From positions 1-48,118 of the forward strand of contig JAFJUR010000002.1 of assembly GCA_017859995.1 (NCBI GenBank): 48,118 nucleotides of DNA, given 5' to 3'. The stretch comes from Holophagaceae bacterium (GTDB lineage: Bacteria; Acidobacteriota; Holophagae; Holophagales; Holophagaceae). The notes beneath the pieces were generated by a model. It saw nothing but the letters and a program-made list of their open reading frames with translations, had not been told where the DNA came from and made no database searches. Position 1 is the stretch's first letter. Every line of letters begins with the position of its first letter. Shown here in pieces: positions 42,604 to 48,118 of the stretch. A program made the translations under genes and the position numbers.

Positions 42604-43749
42604 GGGCGGGGCCTGCTCCGGCCCCAGCGTGTAGGCCACTCCGGGGTAGCTCACAAAATGGAAGAGGTTCGCCTCGGCGGTCACGCCCAGGCCCGGCACG
42701 GGCAATTGCGGGAAGCCGATGGAAGCGCCGAAGGCCGCGGGAATCCCCCGGGGTGAAGGCATTTTGAGCGCATGCGCCGTCTCCCGCAGCAGCAGGAGGC
42801 CGAGGGGAATGGAGAATCGACCGCACCAGGGCATCCGGTACTCGTCCGGCTGATCGGGGTTCACCACCGTGGCGAAGAAGGTCCTGGCCTTCTCGATCGA
42901 CACCGGCCCCGAGAGCGGCCCCAGGAGCAGGGCCCGGTCCCGGGCCATGGCTTGAAGGTAGGCGTCCACCCCGCCAGCGCCGTAGGGAACATGGTTGAAG
43001 TCCGCGCCGTAATGGATGCCATCCGATGAGATGACCACCGCCACGTCCCGGCCGAGGTTCCACCCGCGGCGGGCCATGCCCTCGGCCAGCGCCGGTCCCA
43101 GCCGTGCCGCCAGCGCCTGGAGCCGCTCGAAGGAGGCCGCCGGAACGAGGATCGGAAGGATCTCCACCGAAGGATCCTGGTGCTTCAGCCAATACGCGAT
43201 GGCTTCCAGCGAATGTTCGCGGTCCTGCATGGCGTCGTCCTGGATGACGTCTCCCGCAGGCAGGCGCCGCAGCAGCTCCTCCCGCAGGGGCGAGATCCGG
43301 AGCTCGCCGTCCGGGGTGCGCCAGGCGCGATGGCGGTCGAACACCAGCGCGTCCTTGGCGCCGAAGCTCCGGTACTTGTGGAACACGCCCACCAGCACCA
43401 CGGTGCGGGCAGAGACCAGGGGCACGAGCCGCCGATAGACCCGGCCGGCATAGCGGTAGTCGTCGTGGGGGCAGATGAGCCCGGCCACGCCGGGCGCTGG
43501 CAAGGGACCGAAGGTTTCCGGCGCGGGAGGCAGCGCCGAGGCCGCCCAGGCGTCCGCCATCTGACCAGCCGTGGACGCGAAGCCCACGGTGTCCTGCTGA
43601 CCGCGGAGATCCTGGATGCACGGGATGCCCATGCCCTTCTGGACCGCTTCGAGCGAGGGGGGGGCCGGGAGAACCGTCCCGGGCGAGGTCTGGGGCCAGG
43701 CAGGGAGGGCGCAGAGAAGGCAGGCGCAGAGGGCTCTGAAGCTCGGCAT
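42559..43749 (-). CDS. Exported MEMO-like protein (AmmeMemoRadiSam system protein B family)
   Basis: A 396-residue MEMO-family protein with a signal peptide (about 1-20, ending CALPAWPQ). MEMO landmarks are ICPHDDYRYAGRVYRRL (usually HAGY), DREHSLEAIAYWL and VVISSDGIHYGADF, all at the metal-binding cleft. Family members are generally cytoplasmic and sit with AMMECR1 and radical-SAM partners; none is present here. GAGG is five bases upstream. Its 3-prime end overlaps the convergent membrane-protein gene. The enzymatic role is unknown. Confidence 0.82.
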   Translation of the reverse strand: MPSFRALCACLLCALPAWPQTSPGTVLPAPPSLEAVQKGMGIPCIQDLRGQQDTVGFASTAGQMADAWAASALPPAPETFGPLPAPGVAGLICPHDDYRYAGRVYRRLVPLVSARTVVLVGVFHKYRSFGAKDALVFDRHRAWRTPDGELRISPLREELLRRLPAGDVIQDDAMQDREHSLEAIAYWLKHQDPSVEILPILVPAASFERLQALAARLGPALAEGMARRGWNLGRDVAVVISSDGIHYGADFNHVPYGAGGVDAYLQAMARDRALLLGPLSGPVSIEKARTFFATVVNPDQPDEYRMPWCGRFSIPLGLLLLRETAHALKMPSPRGIPAAFGASIGFPQLPVPGLGVTAEANLFHFVSYPGVAYTLGPEQAPPSGPRAKPQDDAKRQ

Positions 43750-43812
43750 GGGGACCTCGTCAGTCCCACCGTAGCAGTTCAGGCGACAGGGCGGCCGGGC
43801 CGCCCGGACATG

Positions 43813-43835
43813 AAAACGCCCCCTTGGCGGGGGCG
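43813..43835 (-). terminator. tRNA-Cys terminator
   Basis: CGCCCCC-gccaa-GGGGGCG followed by TTTT on the minus strand, directly after the tRNA. A second perfect stem, GGGCGGC-cgg-GCCGCCC, lies at 43789-43805. Confidence 0.85.
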
Positions 43836-43839
43836 GATC

Positions 43840-43914
43840 TGGAGGCGCCGATCGGAGTCGAACCGATGCATACGGGATTTGCAGTCCCGGGCCTTACCAC
43901 TTGGCTACGGCGCC
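43840..43914 (-). tRNA. tRNA-Cys (GCA)
   Basis: A 75-nt cloverleaf with acceptor GGCGCCG/CGGCGCC, anticodon loop CTGCAAA (GCA), T arm ATCGG-TTCGACT-CCGAT, discriminator T (U73, the Cys identity base) and encoded CCA. Confidence 0.95.
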
Positions 43915-43949
43915 TTGCGTTCTTGCAACCTTACTGGCGTGAGACATCA

Positions 43950-43978
43950 AGACTAGCAATGGCGCGCGATCCGGTCAA
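43950..43978 (-). promoter_or_regulatory. Candidate tRNA-Cys promoter
   Basis: TTGACC and TAGTCT are 17 bases apart on the minus strand, leaving a leader of about 30 bases before the tRNA. Confidence 0.42.
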
Positions 43979-44003
43979 CGGTGAATTTCAAACGTGACCG
44001 GGC

Positions 44004-44441
44004 TCACGCCTGGGCGGCCTCGGCGCTGCAGGCGCTGCAGAGGCCGAAGAGCAGCAGCTGGTGCCGGGTGATCTTGAAACCAGAGAGCGATTCCAGGTTG
44101 CGCAGGGACTCGTCGAGTCCACAGGCATCCACCTCGGCGGTGCGCCCGCAGCGCTCGCACTGCAGGTGGTGGTGGTGGTGGCGGGAATCGCACCGGACGA
44201 AGCGCATCACCTGGTCGCCGCCCAGGATGCTCTCGGCCCAGCCTTCGCGCACGAACCGTTCGAGGTTGCGGTAGACCGTGGGCAGGCCCGAGCGCCGCTC
44301 GGGAATCCGCTCCCAGATCTCCTCGACCGTCAGGGGGCGGTCGGAATCCTTCAGCACCCGCAGAATGCCCTCCCGCTGCGGCGTCTGCCGCATGCCGGCG
44401 GCGCGGAGAGAAGGGGTGCCTGGGGTGGCGGAGTCGGCCAT
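44004..44441 (-). CDS. Fur-family metal-dependent regulator
   Basis: A 145-residue Fur/Zur/PerR-type repressor. The winged helix covers MRQTPQREGILRVLKDSDRP to GLPTVYRNLERFV. The metal region has SRHHHHHLQCERCG, and a second zinc pair CSACS lies at the C-terminus. Which metal or peroxide it senses cannot be decided; the His run plus two CxxC pairs is common to all branches. The track ORF extends far upstream as a shadow of the kinase gene. ATG at 44441 is divergent from the kinase with only 9-36 bases between. Confidence 0.88.
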   Translation of the reverse strand: MADSATPGTPSLRAAGMRQTPQREGILRVLKDSDRPLTVEEIWERIPERRSGLPTVYRNLERFVREGWAESILGGDQVMRFVRCDSRHHHHHLQCERCGRTAEVDACGLDESLRNLESLSGFKITRHQLLLFGLCSACSAEAAQA

Positions 44442-44450
44442 GGCTCTAGC

Positions 44451-46157
44451 ATGCCAGATTCGGGCACCATGGTTGCCATGCTCCAACGCACCTGGGACAG
44501 GATGGGTTCGCCCGAAGCTGGCGCCCCGTTTCTTCCGCTCTCCTTCCGCCTCTTCGCCAGCTTCGGCTTGCTGGTGGTCCATGCCGCCCTGCCCGAGGAT
44601 GGGCGCGCCTCGGGTCCGGGGGAGTGGGCCTACCTGGCCATCCTGATGCTGATGCTCGTCGAGTCCCTGTGGGAATCCGGCCGGGGCCTGCTGGCCCGGA
44701 ATCAGCTCTTCCCCACGCCGCGCCTCACGTGGATCCGCTGGAACCTGGCCCTGGACCTGGCGCTGGTCACCCTGGTCATCGCCTTCCAGGGCGTGGTGCA
44801 GGATCGCTTCGCCACGCTCTACATCTTCCCGGTGCTCGCCTCGGCCTTCTACCTGGGCACGGTGGAGATCGTGTGGGTGGGCGTCCTCTCCTCCGTCACG
44901 CACATTCTGCTTGTGCTCGGTTTCACCGCGGGATGGCTCCCGCCCTTTGGGCTCTCCGGGGAGATCCCCGATCTCGACATGAGCCGGCTGCCCTACCTCT
45001 TGGGCATCGCCTCTCTGCAGGTGTTCGTCGCCACCCTGCTGGTGGTGATCATCCGGCGACGCATGGACCGGCTCAGCACGGACCTGCAGGAGAGCGAGGC
45101 CACGGTCGGCGAGCTGGCCGCCCTGCACCGCCGCGTGGTGGAATCGCTGACATCGGGCCTCATCACGCTGGATCTGGAAGGCCTCGTCACTTCGGCCAAT
45201 CCCGCAGCAGAAGCCATCCTGGGCCTGGTCATTCCTCCCGGAATCCCCATCGGGAACCTGATCCCCGTCCCCCATGCCCCGACCCTCCACCGGGGTCGGG
45301 TGCAGCGGTTCGAGGTGACGCTGCCAGGGCTGGGCCCGCGCATCATCGGCGGCCATGTGGCCTCGCTCCGCGGCGCCGACGGGATGGAATCGGGCCAGCT
45401 GGTGCTCTTCCAGGACCTCACGGAACTGAAGGCTCTGGAGGAACGCACCCGCATCAGCGAGCGGCTCGCAGCCATCGGTCAGCTCGCCGCCGGCCTGGCC
45501 CATGAGCTGCGCAACCCCCTGGCCTCCATCAGCGGCTGCGTGCAGCTGCTGCACCGGGAGGATTCCCCAGAGGAGGTGAGGTCCCGGGTGCTCGGAATCC
45601 TCGACCGCGAAACCCAGCGTGTCGGCGCCATCGTGTCGGATTTCCTGGATTTCGCCCGGCCCGGTCCGACCGCCGGGGAGGTGCTGCCCCTCGGCCAGGT
45701 GGTCGAGGAGGTCCGGTGCAGTTGGGAGACCGATCCCCGGACCGAAGGCTTGAAGTTGACCCTAGGTGGCCTGCCTGAGGCCCACCTGCGCTCGGATCCC
45801 GTGGGCCTGCATCGGGTGCTGATGAACCTGCTCAGCAATGCCCGCAAGGCCGTCAAGGGGGTTCAATCACCCGAGATCCGGCTGGACGTCGCCCTGATGG
45901 GCAACACGGTGTGCCTCAACGTCTCGGACAACGGCTGCGGCATGACGCCGGAGCAGCTGGATCGGCTCTACGTGCCATTCGTTGGCAGCTTCGAGGAGGG
46001 CTCGGGCCTGGGCATGAGCCTGGTCTACAAGTTCGTGGAGACCATGGGTTGGCGCATCGAGGTCGAGAGTGCCCGAGGCAAGGGCACGAATGTCCGGATT
46101 TTCCTACCTGTCTGCCGTGATGAAGAGGAGATGGCGCCCTTGACCGATCAGTCGTAA
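44451..46157 (+). CDS. PAS-domain sensor histidine kinase (NtrB/PilS-like)
   Basis: A 568-residue membrane kinase. About six membrane segments fill residues 20-205. A PAS domain follows (about 225-330; VESLTSGLITLDLEGLVTSANPA). HisKA carries the phospho-acceptor His in GLAHELRNPLASISG, and HATPase has NLLSNARKAV (N box), DNGCGM (G1) and GSGLGMSL (G2). The architecture resembles PilS/NtrB sensors, but no response regulator is in the window. Starts at 44451, 44469 and 44478 are all possible; none has a strong ribosome site. Confidence 0.87.
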   Translation: MPDSGTMVAMLQRTWDRMGSPEAGAPFLPLSFRLFASFGLLVVHAALPEDGRASGPGEWAYLAILMLMLVESLWESGRGLLARNQLFPTPRLTWIRWNLALDLALVTLVIAFQGVVQDRFATLYIFPVLASAFYLGTVEIVWVGVLSSVTHILLVLGFTAGWLPPFGLSGEIPDLDMSRLPYLLGIASLQVFVATLLVVIIRRRMDRLSTDLQESEATVGELAALHRRVVESLTSGLITLDLEGLVTSANPAAEAILGLVIPPGIPIGNLIPVPHAPTLHRGRVQRFEVTLPGLGPRIIGGHVASLRGADGMESGQLVLFQDLTELKALEERTRISERLAAIGQLAAGLAHELRNPLASISGCVQLLHREDSPEEVRSRVLGILDRETQRVGAIVSDFLDFARPGPTAGEVLPLGQVVEEVRCSWETDPRTEGLKLTLGGLPEAHLRSDPVGLHRVLMNLLSNARKAVKGVQSPEIRLDVALMGNTVCLNVSDNGCGMTPEQLDRLYVPFVGSFEEGSGLGMSLVYKFVETMGWRIEVESARGKGTNVRIFLPVCRDEEEMAPLTDQS

Positions 46158-46356
46158 ACTTCGGTCAGATTTCTAGCACTCAATTCAGGCACACACCCTT
46201 GCAGGGTCCACTCGGCTCCTGCCAAAGTGTTGTATCCCCCTCCAGCGCGCACAGGCCGCCACCCAACCGGGTCTGTCTGTCCAGGGTTCGAGGAGGACTC
46301 GGCCAACGGCCGATGCCTTTGACATTCCCGCACCGCCCACTAGGCCAGGATCTGCC

Positions 46357-46839
46357 ATGAACCGGAAGCTCATCCGACCGAACCTCAGTGAACTGAAGGA
46401 CAAGCTGGGCATCCCTGCCAAGGGAGGCGGCGGGGAGGCCATGACCCCGGTTCCCCCTGCGGTCACCGCGGGCGGAGAGCCCAACCCGGCGGTGAACCCC
46501 GCCGCGGCCACGGCGCCCCAGGGACTCGGGAGTCCGCGCCGGAAGATCGCGCCTCCCGAGCAGACCAACGCTGAGAGCTTCTACTACCTCAAGCAGATGC
46601 AGTCGAAGACGCCGATGGTGATCGTCCTCCAGGACGACGAGAAGGTCCGCGGCGTCATCGAGTGGTACGACAAGCACTGCCTGAAGATCAACCGGGTCAA
46701 GGAACCCAACGTCCTCGTGCCCAAACACAACATCAAGTACATCTACAAGCAGGAAGAGGAACCGCGGATCCGCCGGAGCCGCACCAGCAAGAAGGACGAG
46801 GCTCCGCCAACCGAAGTCGAGATTCCGGTCTTCGATTGA
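46357..46839 (+). CDS. hfq: Hfq-like Sm RNA chaperone with N-terminal extension
   Basis: A 160-residue protein whose Sm core is residues about 71-132: [20 protein letters not shown] (Sm1, alpha-helix and first strands) and [13 protein letters not shown] (Sm2, where E. coli has YKHAIS). Hfq hexamers bind small RNAs and mRNAs. The core is preceded by about 70 residues rich in Pro, Ala and Gly ([20 protein letters not shown]) and followed by a basic-acidic tail. Classical Hfq has only about six residues before the first helix. AGGA is eight bases upstream of the ATG. pdxA follows 41 bases later. Confidence 0.83.
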   Translation: MNRKLIRPNLSELKDKLGIPAKGGGGEAMTPVPPAVTAGGEPNPAVNPAAATAPQGLGSPRRKIAPPEQTNAESFYYLKQMQSKTPMVIVLQDDEKVRGVIEWYDKHCLKINRVKEPNVLVPKHNIKYIYKQEEEPRIRRSRTSKKDEAPPTEVEIPVFD

Positions 46840-46880
46840 AGCCAGGCTTGAGTCCTGGCCGTCCCCCTGCAGGGAGCCCC

Positions 46881-48118
46881 ATGAGCCGCCGTCCGCACCT
46901 CGCCATCAGCCTGGGAGATCCGTGCGGCATCGGGCCGGAGATCCTGCTCGGGAGCCTGCCGGCGATCCAACCTTGGACGGATGTGACGGTGGTGGGCTCC
47001 AAGGCGGGGGCCGACCTGCTCGAAGGCATCGAAGGCCGCAAGGTGGACTGGCGTTGGACCGAGCCCCGGAACGCGGTCCCCTCCGGCTTCCATGGCCGGG
47101 CCTACGGGTTGCAGGTGCTGTCCGTGGGGGACCATCCCGGCCAGGTGCTGGCCGAGGCCCTGTGGCTGGATCCCACCGCGGAGATCGGGCCCGACCAGCT
47201 GAAGCTGGGCGAAGGCTCCGCCGCCTCGGGCCAGGCCACGGTGGAGGCGGTTCGGGTGGCGGCCCTCATGGCCATGAGCGGCGCCGCGGACGCGCTGGTC
47301 ACCCTGCCCATGGCCAAGGCCGCGGCCCATCTCGCGGGATACGACATCCCGGGGCACACCGAATACCTGCAGGAGCTGTCCGGTTCCCCCATCACCCGCA
47401 TGGCCTTCGTCAGCCCCCGGCTGAATGTGGTGCTGCACACGGTGCACCAGAGCCTGCGCTCCGTGGTGGAGACCCTCGACACCGACGCCGTGGCCGAAAC
47501 CCTGGCCTTCTCCGCCGACCGCTTCATGCAGCTGACGGGCAACCTGGAGCTGCGCGTGGCCCTCTGCGCCCTCAATCCCCACGCCGGGGAACACGGGGCC
47601 TTCGGCGACGAGGAACGGCTGCTGTCCGACGCCATCGTCCAGGCCGAGGCCTCCTTCCTGGATTTCACGGCCCCGGGCGAGGGGCCCTACGGCGATCTGG
47701 CCTCGCCCTTCCCGGCAGGCGCGGCGCCGGAAGGCTGGCAGGTCTTCCCCCAGGACGGCACGCCCCACCCGCTGACCACGGGCCACCGGGGCCTGGAGGT
47801 GCTGTCCACCCGCGCGCCATTCGAGGCCCGGCCGGCCCCCCGGTTCTTCGGGCCCCTGCCTTCGGACAGCGTGTTCCACCGGGCCTCCCGGGGCGAGTTC
47901 GACCTGGTGGTGGCCCTCTATCACGACCAGGGACTCATCCCCGTGAAGCTCCTCGAACCGGCACGGGCCGTGAACCTGACGCTGGGCCTGCCCTTCATCC
48001 GCACCAGCCCGGACCACGGCACCGCCTTCGACAAGGCCGGGGCTTGGAGGGCGGACACCCAGAACTTCCTGGAGGCCACGGCCCTCGCCGTGCGCCTGGC
48101 GGGCCGGTCCCGGCAGGC
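46881..48118 (+). CDS. pdxA: 4-hydroxythreonine-4-phosphate dehydrogenase PdxA (partial, runs off window)
   Basis: The 412 codons present encode PdxA, which makes the vitamin B6 precursor 3-amino-1-hydroxyacetone phosphate. It is missing from the ORF track because it has no stop before the window end. Landmarks are SLGDPCGIGPEIL, GHTEYLQEL, LNPHAGEHGAFGDEE and YHDQGLIPVK with the zinc-binding histidines, then TLGLPFIRTSPDHGTAFD. Between FGDEE and the FGPLPSDSVFH motif it has about 50-60 extra residues (PYGDLASPFPAG ... APFEARPAPRF) not found in typical PdxA. AGGGAG precedes the ATG by four bases. Confidence 0.9.
   Translation, partial: MSRRPHLAISLGDPCGIGPEILLGSLPAIQPWTDVTVVGSKAGADLLEGIEGRKVDWRWTEPRNAVPSGFHGRAYGLQVLSVGDHPGQVLAEALWLDPTAEIGPDQLKLGEGSAASGQATVEAVRVAALMAMSGAADALVTLPMAKAAAHLAGYDIPGHTEYLQELSGSPITRMAFVSPRLNVVLHTVHQSLRSVVETLDTDAVAETLAFSADRFMQLTGNLELRVALCALNPHAGEHGAFGDEERLLSDAIVQAEASFLDFTAPGEGPYGDLASPFPAGAAPEGWQVFPQDGTPHPLTTGHRGLEVLSTRAPFEARPAPRFFGPLPSDSVFHRASRGEFDLVVALYHDQGLIPVKLLEPARAVNLTLGLPFIRTSPDHGTAFDKAGAWRADTQNFLEATALAVRLAGRSRQ

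Noticed and set aside
1-48118. CRISPR array, insertion sequence, prophage or rRNA genes
   Set aside because: No regularly spaced repeats, transposase, integrase, phage structural genes or rRNA sequence were seen; the only repeats are the tRNA-associated pair.

Overview
This 48 kb window is high-GC bacterial DNA, tightly packed and mostly vertically inherited in appearance. The gene set points to a Gram-negative, respiratory, lactate-using bacterium: a FadL-type porin, an LptF-LptG protein, KdsD (Kdo/LPS synthesis), BshA (bacillithiol), an Lld/Lut lactate operon, NarK nitrate carriers and a DUF3857/transglutaminase protein. My best guess is an acidobacterium of the Holophagae (Geothrix-like). 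That is an inference from gene content and base composition; I could not search a database.

Layout. 1-7.4 kb: a FadL-type outer-membrane protein; a minus-strand yggT-divIVA-thiolase run; bshA; and a large beta-propeller sensor that has no kinase. 7.4-16.5 kb: one long minus-strand nitrate module. In transcription order it holds mobB, an Rrf2 regulator with three cysteines, a heme-b-like membrane subunit with a C-terminal Cys4 ribbon, a NasA-type molybdopterin reductase, a four-cluster Fe-S protein, a Rieske protein, a 70-residue membrane protein, and two NarK carriers set off by a strong hairpin. 16.6-20.7 kb: a 1374-residue DUF3857-transglutaminase-TPR protein.

20.9-26.2 kb: an accessory islet with lower GC by eye. 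It encodes an HxlR regulator, DoxX, a DUF3187 protein, an Old Yellow Enzyme and an F420-reductase-like protein. It lies between two roughly 99-bp diverged direct repeats, each followed by tRNA-Met T-arm sequence. The intact tRNA-Met is at the right end, and each repeat also carries an inverted T-arm copy on the other side of a terminator hairpin. No integrase remains.

26.2-34.7 kb: a complete lactate catabolic locus in the order known from Shewanella (lldP, dld-II, lldE/F/G = lutA/B/C), with a divergent FadR-type regulator and a TGGTCAGACCA palindrome between regulator and permease. 34.7-42.6 kb: tRNA-Ile2, a Lon-substrate-binding-domain protein, kdsD, a single-chain LptF-LptG fusion, an LTA-synthase-like sulfatase preceded by an intrinsic terminator, mnmA, and a small membrane protein. 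42.6-48.1 kb: an exported MEMO-like protein, tRNA-Cys, a Fur-family regulator, a PAS histidine kinase without a partner regulator, an hfq with a long N-terminal extension, and a pdxA that runs off the window end and has an internal insertion.

Functionally the window joins lactate oxidation (electron donor) with a non-canonical nitrate reductase (electron acceptor or nitrogen source), envelope construction, and a transferred cassette that looks made for reactive-electrophile detoxification. The strongest candidates for something little described are the nitrate module, with its Rieske/heme-b/Cys4-ribbon partners and no NarGHI or NapAB, and the tRNA-derived repeats bounding the islet.
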